Below, piece after piece: positions 1-45,506 of a stretch of 64,000 bases of DNA. Each line of letters starts with the position of its first letter. Position 1 is the stretch's first letter. The position numbers were made by a program, and so were the translations under genes. The DNA lies in contig NC_085141.1 of the NCBI RefSeq assembly GCF_024139115.2, positions 67,992,675 through 68,056,674 of the forward strand, in the 5' to 3' direction. The notes under the pieces are model-generated. The model saw only the letters and a program-made list of their open reading frames with translations. It made no database searches and had not been told where the DNA came from. Origin of the DNA: Armigeres subalbatus (Eukaryota > Arthropoda > Insecta > Diptera > Culicidae).

Positions 1-1330
1 AGTTGCTACAATCTAGCTTATCGCCCTTCTTGTAGATGGGACACATGACACCTTCCATCCACTCCTGCGGTAGAACCTCATTCTCCCAAACCTTGGTAAT
101 CACCCAGTGCAGCGCTCTAGCCAGTGCCTCACAACCGTGTTTAAACAGCTTTCCTGGTAGTTGATCAACTTCAGGGGCTTTGTTGTTTTTCAGCCGGCCG
201 ATCTCCTCATGGATTTCCTGGAGATTCGGAGCCAAAAGTCGTATGTCCTGCGCGCGTGCTCCTAGGTTCATTACCATACCGCCACCGTTGTCTGCCTCAT
301 CACCATTCAGGTGCTCTCCGTAGTGCTGCCGCCACCTTTGGATCACCTCACGCTCGTTTGTAAGAAGGTTCCCGTTTATGTCCTTACACATATCGGCTTG
401 TGGCACGTGGCCCTTACGTGGACGGTTTAACTTCTCATAGCACTTTTGTGCGTTATTTTCACGATCTCGATCTTCCTGCTGGCGTGTAGTCTTGGGCTAG
501 TCTACCATCTTGTAGCCGCTCAATGTTTAGCCGCGGCGGATAACTCCGACGCGTGTTGTACACCGTCGAGAGTTTTGAGCGCAGAATTACTGCAACGAGG
601 TAGTGGTCGGATTCAATATTCGCACTGCGGTAAGTGCGGGCGTTCGTGATGTCGGAGAAGGATTTGCCGTCTTTCTCGTCGTCGGGTCTCCCTTCGTGTG
701 GGCAGTGCAGGTTGATGATGCTATAGTTGAAGAAAGGGCCTTTTATCCTCAGCTTGCACATCCTTGCGTTGATTGGCTGTCACCCAATCACACGTTGGCG
801 CATCCTGCCCAGCACTATGAAGCCGGTTCCCAGCTCGTTGGTGATGCCATAGCCTTGGTAGAAGGTAGTCGCACGATGCCCGTTTTTCCACCGTTCCTGT
901 CTTGTCCAGCAGATTTCCTGCAGCGCTGCGACGTCGAAGCTGCGGGGATGTAATTCATCGTAGATTATCCTGTCGCAACATGCGAAGCCTAGCGACTTGC
1001 AGTTCCATGTTCCAAGCTTCCAATCGTGATCCTTTATTCGTCGCCTAGGTGGTTGCCGATTATATCGTGTTATATTATCTTCTATGTCGTTCGTAATGGT
1101 AGTTTTAAAAGGCGGCTTATTGGGCCTGCGCAAACCTTCTGGCTCGTCGGGGAGCCGTCGTGTCAGGTCTATTTGGCATTCCACCTAACACCAGGACTTG
1201 GGTGTGTGCGATTTGAGCGGCGCACGGCCGCTTTGGTGGAGTCTACTTGCGGATGCATGCAGCTTTTTATAGAAGTTTACAGAGCCCACTGTCATACCCC
1301 ACCACATCCTATGCAGGCACCACAACTCGC
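1..1330 (-). mobile_element. RTE-clade (JAM1-like) non-LTR retrotransposon, 5' part, broken
   Basis: The minus strand encodes an apurinic-type endonuclease followed by the beginning of a reverse transcriptase. The endonuclease start is at 780-1184 (WKLGTWNCKSL, DVAALQEICW). Its end is at 459-761 (ANIESDHYLVAVILRSKLS). The linker and RT start lie at 1-450 (RKGHVPQADMCKDINGN, LKNNKAPEVDQLPGKLF). The three pieces are in different frames, so the element is inactive. The RT core continues beyond the left edge of the window. A 5' leader of about 150 bp (to about 1330) is recognisable upstream of the first ORF. Confidence 0.85.
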
Positions 1331-1499
1331 AGATAGCCTGGGGAGGGATCATCAAGCCCTTGTTTGGTCACGAAAATTAAAAAATGGAATCACTAAATTT
1401 AAGAAATATTGTGTATTGGACTACATCTTTTACAACATAAAAGTTCACGGTCAGTTATCGCTAATATGCATAGGGCCGTGGCTTAAGCACCACTCCACT

Positions 1500-2280
1500 T
1501 GGGAGACCAGGTGTTCAATAAGCCCATAGGCATGGTGCAAATCCAATTTTCTTGAATACGGATGATAAAGGTACTCCAAAACGTTCTGGAGCTCAGCCCA
1601 CGGTATCTTCCGGACCAACCAAGGTTTATGCAATGTCCTCATCACCGGTATACTACCAAGCTGGTTCAATAAGCATTTACGCATCATGCAAACCTCTTTT
1701 TTCTTGAATACGAGATGCTCATGGTACTCCAACACGTTCTGGAGTTCAGCCCACGGTATCTACCAGTTCAATCAAGGCTTTGGCAATGCCCTCATCGTTG
1801 GTATACACCCAATCTGGTTCAATAAGCGTCATACAAATCCAATTTTCTTGAATACGGGATGCTAAATGTACTCCAAAACGTGCTGGAGTTCAGTCTATGG
1901 TATCTATCAAATCAATCAAGGCTTTAACAATGTCCTCATCGTCAGTATAGGTTCTCCCCCAATTCAGTTCAATAAGCATATGCAAAGTCTATATTCTTGT
2001 AAAAGAGATGCTCATGGTACTCCTAAAAGTTCTGGAGCTCAACTAATGGTATCTACCGGATTAATCAAGACTTTTGCAATGTCTTCATCGTCAGTATAGC
2101 CCCATCCTATTCGATAAGTATATACGCATCATGCAAACCCAATTTTCGTAATGCGGGATCTTCAATGTACTCCAAAATATTCTTGAGTTTAGTTTATAGT
2201 ATCTATCAAATCAATCAAGACTTTCGCAATATCCTCATCATCGGTATTTTACCAATCCGGTGTAATAGGCATATGATACG
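1500..2280. repeat. Degenerate tandem repeat, about 150-bp unit, five copies
   Basis: A landmark TTCAATAAG-like motif recurs at 1513, 1665, 1818, 1968 and 2110, with a decayed copy near 2259. Each is followed by an AATTTTCTTGAATACG-like box, a TACTCCAAAACGTTCTGGAG-like box and a CAATGTCCTCATC-like box in the same order. Spacing is 142-153 bp. No coding capacity is visible. Confidence 0.8.
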
Positions 2281-2329
2281 TATTTTCATGAACATGAGAT
2301 CGAATGTCCAAGGTGTTCCAAAATGATTT

Positions 2330-3545
2330 TGTGTCAAGATGTACAATGACTATGAGTTTAATCTGCGATTTATTCTGTGTTCATGGACTTGAATGATCAA
2401 GTAGCTCAATTGTTCCGGTTTCCATGACGTTTTGGTGAGCCTAAAAGGTCTGAAGTAGCTTGTATGAATAATGATTGAAATCATATCAACTCAATGGATA
2501 TCATATCATACACCATTCATAGATTACATAAGCCGAGCTACAAAAAGAGTCTATACAGTCGATCCTCTATGAATCGCTAATGAAAGGACCATTGACCCAA
2601 GCATACATCGAGATGTGTAATAGAAGTTCCTTGGAAAATTGTTCGAAAGAACCATCAGAGTAACCGAGAATAGATTTTTAGTATAGGATCATTTTCTTCC
2701 ACGAGTCGATATTGAGTCGTAGAACATCAAATCATGGAGGCCATGTTAGAGCTTGTTAAAATAATGAATGAAATCATATTGACTAAATAAGCCTACTGTA
2801 ATGTTCGGCGCTAAATGGATACATCGTTCAGGACTTGGTTGATCGGGTAGATCGCGGCCTGCAGCAGCTTGTAAAAGTATTGAGTGAAATCTTATCGGCT
2901 CAATGGACCTGCTGGGATGATTAGCAATTCACGGATACATCGTTCGGAGCTTGGTTGATCGCGTAGATCTCATTTTTCTAAATTCCAGGACGTTCTCGAG
3001 AGCCAGGCCTGTAGGAGTTTGCAAAAGTAATGAGTGAAATCCTATCGACACAATGAATGTTTAGCGTTGCACGAATACATCGTTCAGGGCTTGGTTGATC
3101 GGGTGGATCGCAATTTCTAAGCCCCCGGCCGGTTTGAAGAACCACCAAGACCTATAGCAGCTTGTAAAAGTATTGAATGAAATGTTATCGATTCAATGTA
3201 CCTGCTGGGATTAAGAAAATTATTTTGAGCTTTTTAGTCGAATGTCCTCAATTGTCCTCACTCACTTGTACAAACTCGTCTTATGACAAGGGCCTACTGG
3301 GAAGTTCAGCGTTGCACGAATACATCGTTCAGGACTTGGTCGATCGGGTAGATCGCATCTTTTGAACTCCCGGGCATTTTGGAGAACCCAAACTGTAGTA
3401 GCTTGTAAACATAATAAGTGAAATCCTATCGGCTCAATGGACCTGCTTAGGTGTTTAGCAATGCACGGATACATCGTTCAGGACTTGGTTGACCGGGTAG
3501 ATCACATGTTTTGAACTCCAGGACGTTTTGAAAAATCAGAAAGGG
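2330..3545. repeat. Second degenerate tandem repeat, about 145-bp unit
   Basis: The motif ATACATCGTTCAGGACTTGG recurs, with small changes, at 2819, 2935, 3075, 3320 and 3469. Each is followed by a GATCGGGTAGATCGC-like box and an AGCTTGTAAAAGTA-like box. Earlier decayed copies reach back to about 2330. The unit length matches the adjacent array, but the sequence is different. Confidence 0.75.
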
Positions 3546-4174
3546 TCTAGTCTAGAATAGGTCTTTCACATAGATCACATAGATATTTTTGAACATATTC
3601 TTAGCTTTGGACAGTTTGTTTTTAGAGATATTTTCTGATGCATTCTAGGATATGAACTCCAGAACAATTTGGATGGCCTAGGACATCTGAAAAAAAAAAT
3701 TCAACACCTTTTTAGTTCTTTCTATACTAGTTTTGGCGAGATCGAGCGGAAAAACCCAAATCTGTACGTTAAATCCATGTAAAGAAAGTCGCCCTGAAAG
3801 AGTTAAAACATTACTCATGGCTCGTTTTTAAATCGGATTGATATCTGATGTATTATTTTATCATTGAACTGTTGCAGTATTTATCCTTAAATTTAAAACA
3901 GATTTAGAAAAAAAAATGAAGCCAAAAACAATGGAAGCAGAAATATCAAAACGCTTTTTTAAACGGGTTTGCTCGGGGTCTTTGTTAGTTTGATGTTCGA
4001 AAATACTTAGGTATATTGCTATCTGACTGTGCCTACATCATTTAGTTGCAAAGTATTTCATTTTTTTTACCAGTTCATTTATTTGATAGGCTCAGTCGTG
4101 TGTGACACTTTGCGGAGCCGCAATTCTCAAGTATGATATTTTCACATGGTATATCATCTTATCTTAACAGTTAG
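3546..4174. other. Non-coding AT-rich stretch
   Basis: No open frame, RNA gene or clear repeat is recognised. Short homopolymer A and T runs are the only structure. Confidence 0.6.
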
Positions 4175-4670
4175 ATGGGAGGGGACATAGACCATAATAC
4201 TCGTGGCGACTCAAGGTTAAAAAACTTAATACAGGACGGACGGGGTAGGGATTTGGGTTTAGGTTATTTCAGCTGCTCATCCGGGCGTTTGACGTTGAAC
4301 GTTGAAAACGATTTTGCGTGGCGTCGTGCTCGATTTTGGTTCGTCAGGGAGCATCTTCCGGATGGCCAGAGCTTCGGGGTACACGGTACGGAGAAACAGA
4401 ATCGGACAAGAAAAAAACTGAGAAAGAGAAGAATATAGGCATTAAACTTTGATGTCAGCCAAGCAAAGGAAGGCATAGATGGCCTGCATATATATTACAT
4501 CGCGATCTCCCAAAACACCTCTTATATCCCGGAAGGGTTGTTTACCTCGGGCCACAAGGGTATCCAATAGTTGCTCTCTGGAGGCGTCATTTTCCGAGCA
4601 ATACCAAACTACGTGATCGATGTCATCGTAACCGGCTCCGCACCTACATAGGTTGCTATCGACCAGGTTT
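4175..4670 (-). mobile_element. 3' end of a non-LTR retrotransposon (I/LOA-type C-terminus)
   Basis: On the minus strand 4443-4668 reads as the C-terminal tail seen in many I/LOA-type ORF2 proteins. It contains LCRCGAGYDDIDHVVWYCSE followed by RDIRGVLGDRDVIYMQAIYA and a stop near 4443. The CRCG...H...C arrangement is the usual terminal zinc-binding motif. Everything upstream (RT, endonuclease) is missing. The flank at 4175-4440 is probably its 3' untranslated region, since no other identity fits. Confidence 0.6.
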
Positions 4671-4973
4671 ATGAAAGATTATAGAGTTTATAGAGATGAA
4701 AGTATTTCATTGCTAAATCATGCATGCTCATACCGCCAAATATTTCGAACACTCAGATATCGCTGGTCAATTTATTTAGCAATGTGCTTTTTCATTTGTT
4801 CGAATGCACAAATGGAAACTTTTTCAGTCAAGAATTGCTCAGGAAGAAAAATGAAACTATTTTTTTATATCTTCGATAGTTTTCAAACATTTATTCGTTG
4901 TTTTTATGGCAACTACGTTTGCATTGTACTTATTTCAAGCTCGTTTTCTTTTACACATTATGCTTAAAGCTGT

Positions 4974-4979
4974 TTTATT
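4974..4979 (-). promoter_or_regulatory. Polyadenylation signal of Rh50
   Basis: AATAAA on the minus strand, about 66 bp beyond the Rh50 stop codon (TAA at 5045-5047). It is the first canonical hexamer downstream and is in a suitable position for 3' end formation. Confidence 0.55.
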
Positions 4980-5044
4980 CTAAAAATACTGACTGGATGC
5001 TTTTTACTTGGGCCAATACTGACCCTGTCATCGTCCCAAGTCAA

Positions 5045-40725
<35,681 letters not shown>

Positions 40726-41751
40726 TTTGGTGATCGCGGGTTCACTGGAGCACTATGTGAAGTATTCTTCGATTGTTCGGGGTGAGACCACAGAAACACT
40801 GCTCGCCAAAAGTTTCCTCCAGCCTTGTTATCTGCTCGGTTGCTCGCGTTAGACTGATTCCGGCGATCACCTTTTCTGTGCTCGCAACAACTTTGGAGCA
40901 ACTGATGTTGGGATGACACGGGATTTGCGTACCTATGACAGCATTACGACTGGGACGATAATTTTGATGGACAGCAAACAAATTTTTGAAGTGGATTATC
41001 TCTAACTGTATCCAGGCCCCCAGCGAATCTGCTGTAACATGCTGAAGTATCGCTCTCGATATTGACCAACCGGCTGTTGGTTGCGTTTCGTTTTCCCACT
41101 GTCTGCCTACCGAGCATGGTTATAAATTAGATCTAAATAGTACGGTAAGCAAACCCTTCTGTGGCCTGTGGGGAAGCTAGAATGCTGTGAAGAGCGAAGT
41201 GCGTTACCAACAAAGAGGTTGTGGCTGTGCAATATCGATGGAGGTAAAATCGCGCTAGTAAACAAATTATACGAACGGTTCAGTTCGTACATAACTCACT
41301 GTCATCGGTGGTTGCAGTGTGTGGCGGTAGGGATCGAGAGGAATTCGCACTTGATATCTAAAACTAAATATTATTCAGTATTGGCGAAGGCAAAGCTGCT
41401 GCCGCTTAGTGTATTTCTGTAAACGGTAAACTATTTTGTGGCGATGTTTACAAAGCACGGTTATTGGTAAAATTACCTTCCTTTAATTGGGCTATGTTGC
41501 ATGATAAGAAAAACAGATAGGTTCTTTCAGAACGGCAGTCATAAGCATGGTTTTCACATAAGCGTGCACTGTGGGCACATTACACCGTGCAGAAAGGGCT
41601 TCTGTGCACACAATTTTGAATAGAGCATAAATCAGAGCTTAAAGTCTAATAGTTAGTAACGATATTTAATCTATTCTTTGAATGGAAATGTGCTCGATTG
41701 CATTGCTTTGTATTGGGTTTGGGTTGAGTTGCATAATATGAGGGCATATGC

Positions 41752-42050
41752 CCTCCTTAGCCGTGCGGTAAGACGCGCGGCTACAAAGCAAGACCATGCT
41801 GAGGGTGGCTGGGTTCGATTCCCGGTGCCGGTATAGGCAATTTTCGGATTGGAAATTGTCTCGACTTCCCTGGGCATAAAAGTATCATCGTGTTAGCCTC
41901 ATGATATACGAATGCAAAAATGGTAACCTGCCTTAGAAACCTCGCAGTTAATAACTGTGGAAGTGCTTAATGAACACTAAGCTGGCGAGGCGGCGCTGTC
42001 CCAGTGTGGGGATGTAATGCCAATAAGAAGAAGAAGAAGAAGAAGAAGAA
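41752..42050 (+). mobile_element. Feilai-type SINE, copy 2 (in proximal duplicate)
   Basis: Head with TTAGCCGTGCGGTAAGACGC and GGGTTCGATTCCCGG boxes, standard body, (AAG)n tail. It is flanked by GAGGGCATATGC at 41740-41751 and 42051-42062, a target duplication. It inserted before the tandem duplication, since the other duplicate carries the same copy with the same flanks. Confidence 0.92.
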
Positions 42051-42076
42051 GAGGGCATATGCATTAGACTTCTTCA

Positions 42077-42154
42077 CTGCCGCTAACCGCAAGTCGAGCA
42101 CATCTGTATATGGAGGCCAATATACAGATGTGCTCGACTTGCGGTTAGCGGCAG
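42077..42154. repeat. Perfect 35-bp inverted repeat (hairpin)
   Basis: Left arm 42077-42111 and right arm 42120-42154 are exact complements, with an 8-base loop. Arm sequence starts CTGCCGCTAACCGCAAGTCG. In the distal duplicate (about 43735-43812) the left arm has one change and the outer right arm is replaced. Confidence 0.92.
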
Positions 42155-42407
42155 TTCATGTTTTCAAAAAGTATCAAAAATTCAACCGGCCAGCCAAGAA
42201 TCACAATTCATATGCTAAGATAAGCCTTCTGTCAAATTTTCAGCTAATTCGGGTAAAATTTCGAGGTGGCTCAAGTTGATTTAGTGTTTCGGGCTATTTT
42301 CAATTTCTAAAAAAGCTAACAAGAGATATAAACGCTGAAATGTATCGCAACAATCTCTTAACGGAAGCTTTTGGTGTGCTCTACAAGTCTTGTGAGCATT
42401 GCGAATC

Positions 42408-44060
42408 GTTCACTGGAGCACTATGTGAAGTATTCTTCGATTGTTCGGGGTGAGACCACAGAAACACTGCACGCTAAAAGTTTCCTCCAGCCTTGTTATC
42501 TGCTCGGTTGCTCGCGTTAGACTGATCACCTTTTCTGTGCTCGCAACAACTTGGGAGCAACTGATGTTGGGATGACACGGGATTTGCGTACCTATGACAG
42601 CATTACGACTGGGACGATAATTTTGATGGACAGCAAACAAATTTTTGAAGTGGATTATCTCTAACTGTATCCAGGCCCCCAGCGAATCTGCTGTAACATG
42701 CTGAAGTATCGCTCTCGATATTAACCAACCGGCTGTTGGTTGCGTTTCGTTTTCCACTGTCTGCCTACCGAGCATGGTTATAAATTAGATCTAAATAGTA
42801 CGGTAAGCAAACCCTTCTGTGGCCTGTGGGGAAGCTAGAATGCTGTGAAGAGCGAAGTGCGTTACCAACAAAGAGGTTGTGGCTGTGCAATATCGATGGA
42901 GGTAAAATCGCGCTAGTAAACAAATTATACGAACGGTTCAGTTCGTACATAACTCACTGTCATCGGTGGTTGCAGTGTGTGGCGGTAGGGATCGAGAGGA
43001 ATTCGCACTTGATATCTAAAACTAAATATTATTCAGTATTGGCGAAAGGCAAAGCTGCTGCCGCTTAGTGTATTTCTGTAAACGGTAAACTATTTTGTGG
43101 CGATGTTTACAAAGCACGGTTATTGGTAAAATTACCTTCCTTTAATTGGGCTATGTTGCATGATAAGAAAAACAGATAGGTTCTTTCAGAACGGCAGTCA
43201 TAAGCATGGTTTTCACATAAGCGTGCACTGTGGGCACATTACACCGTGCAGAAAGGGCTTCTGTGCACACAATTTTGAATAGAGCATAAATCAGAGCTTA
43301 AAGTCTAATAGTTAGTAACGATATTTAATCTATTCTTTGAATGGAAATGTGCTCGATTGCATTGCTTTGTATTGGGTTTGGGTTGAGTTGCATAATATGA
43401 GGGCATATGCCCTCCTTAGCCGTGCGGTAAGACGCGCGGCTACAAAGCAAGACCATGCTGAGGGTGGCTGGGTTCGATTCCCGGTGCCGGTATAGGCAAT
43501 TTTCGGATTGGAAATTGTCTCGACTTCCCTGGGCATAAAAGTATCATCGTGTTAGCCTCATGATATACGAATGCAAAAATGGTAACCTGCCTTAGAAACC
43601 TCGCAGTTAATAACTGTGGAAGTGCTTAATGAACACTAAGCTGGCGAGGCGGCGCTGTCCCAGTGTGGGGATGTAATGCCAATAAGAAGAAGAAGAAGAA
43701 GAAGAAGAGGGCATATGCATTAGACTTCTTCACTGCCGCTAACCGCAACTCGAGCACATCTGTATATGGAGGCCAATATACAGATGTGCTCGACTTCTGA
43801 TAACAACAGTTCATATTTCAAAAAGTATCAAAAAATCAACCGGTCAGCCAAAAATCACAATTCTTATGCTAAAATAAGCCTCCTGTCAAATTTTCAGATA
43901 ATTTGGGTATAATTTCGTGGTGGTTTTTGGGCTATTTTCAATTTTGGAAAAAATCTAACAAGAGATATAAACGCCAAAAAATATCGCAAATATCTCTATA
44001 CGGAAGCTTTTGGTGTACTCTACAAGTCTTGTGAACATTGTGATTCGTTCCGTTCACGTT
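42408..44060. repeat. Rh50 5'-flank tandem duplication, distal copy
   Basis: Direct repeat of 40740-42407. It is nearly identical up to about 43795, after which the match drops where the sequence enters a foldback-element arm. It includes a second copy of the SINE at 43418-43708. Confidence 0.9.
43418..43708 (+). mobile_element. Feilai-type SINE, copy 3 (in distal duplicate)
   Basis: Essentially identical to the copy at 41752-42050 with the same AGGGCATATGC flanks. It arose by segmental duplication, not by a separate insertion. The AAG tail is slightly shorter. Confidence 0.92.
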
Positions 44061-44917
44061 TTGACCATGTTAAAGTGATGCATAAAAACACTGTTTCCCC
44101 TAAAAGTCGTTGTTCTACAAAATTCTTCGATTTTTGACAATACATTGCTTATTTATTATATTATTATTCCTCTTTTTTCCCTGAACATTTGAGTAATATA
44201 ATTGCCGATGTGTGATTTACCGTTAAATTCTTGAAAATCAGAAGCTGGACATTTGTCATAAATTTGCACGCTAGAGTTTCTTCAAACAAGTTGTTCGAAC
44301 AAAAAAGCTTCGTTTTCACTTGACATATGGTGCAATGAACCAAATCTGAAAATCGTTTGTTTTAAGCATGAAATATCATCAAAAACCAATGCTTCTTTGT
44401 TCGAATAATTTGTTTATAGAAATCCTAACGTGTAAATTTATGACAAATGTTCAGTTTCCGATTTTTAAGAATTTAACGGTAAATCACACATCGGAAATTG
44501 TATTACTCAAATATCCAGGCAAAAAAGGGGAAGAATTTTATAATAAATAAGCAATGATTTGTCATAAATTCAAGAATTTTGTAGAACAACGACTTTTAGG
44601 GGAAACAGTGTTGTTATGCACTGAAAAGCCCAAAATCACTTTAACATGGTCAAAACGTGAACGAATCGCAATGTTCACAAGACTTGTAGAGAATACCAGT
44701 AGCTTCCATATAGAGGTTGTTGCGATAGTTTTCGGCGTTTATATCTCTTGTTAGATTTTTTCCAAAATTGAAAATAGCCCAAAAACACTAAATCAACTTG
44801 AGCCACCTCGAAATTTTACCCGAATTAGCTGAAAATTTGACAGGAGGCTTATTTTAGCATAAGAATTGTGATTCTTGGCTGGCCGGTTGAATTTTTGATA
44901 CTTTTTGAAAACATGAA
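43810..44917. mobile_element. Foldback element with about 500-bp inverted arms
   Basis: Outer ends are TTCATATTTCAAAAAGTATC on the left and, in reverse, TTCATGTTTTCAAAAAGTAT on the right. Matching inner landmarks include AATCACAATTC, TAACAAGAGATATAAACGCC, GTTGTTCTACAAAATTCTT and GATGTGTGATTTACCGTTAA. The arms converge on about 44360 with a loop of about 60 bp. No transposase. Arms differ by indels. Confidence 0.85.
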
Positions 44918-45506
44918 GAGGTCCAATATGCATACCAAAGAAAAGCTAAAAAATTGTCTTCACACTGGAATTTAAGGTCTGAGGAAAGCTCTCTCGCTGT
45001 AGAGCGTTGTGTTCGAACTAAAATGTTTGTATCTCGGAATTGGGAAGGAATTTCGCTAATCCCAGCTGACAAATGTTCCTAGAATATTTCGTGGATCTAC
45101 TATTTTTCAAATTTAAATTAAGCTCTAAATACTGAGCTTTGTGCAAATGATATTTTCGCTTCTCAGCACCCCTCTCCAATGATTTGGGGCACAATGCAAC
45201 CGAATTTCGCAAAACCCAATGGACAAAAGTTTTGAAATTTTCTCACGCTCATTTTGATGTAATAAAAAGTATATGCAACCGCATACAATTTTGAGCGAAC
45301 GTCTATTTACTTTAACCAAGTAATTCCATACAAAAATTGGGAGAGCTGCAAACAGCATATTTTCTCGTGGCGCATGGCAAGGAAGGAGCGATGAGAGCGA
45401 TTAATTTTGTATCCAGCGTGACACTAGAAAATAGCACATTCACATTTGCAAACGAGAATTCATCAAATATGTCTATAAATTGAAATCAAATATAGGAAAA
45501 TTCGGA
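44918..45506. other. Non-coding spacer before the minisatellite
   Basis: Short overlapping minus-strand frames show no family features. No repeat recognised. Confidence 0.5.

Larger units (their letters stand above)
40740..42407. repeat. Rh50 5'-flank tandem duplication, proximal copy
   Basis: It begins GTTCACTGGAGCAC 15 bp upstream of the Rh50 ATG and is repeated from 42408. Over about 1.4 kb (to 42137) the copies differ by only a few bases and small indels. It contains sequence likely to hold the Rh50 5' UTR and promoter, a Feilai-type SINE, a hairpin and part of a foldback-element arm. A TTATAA at 41120-41125 is present in both copies, but I cannot say it is a TATA box. Confidence 0.92.

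Noticed and set aside
40742..42775. Minus-strand frames of 79 and 121 codons sharing sequence (RPSRNAVIGTQIPC) in the two duplicates
   Set aside because: They lie in the duplicated Rh50 upstream region, one-base differences break the longer frame in one copy, and no family is recognisable. More likely 5' UTR or promoter sequence.
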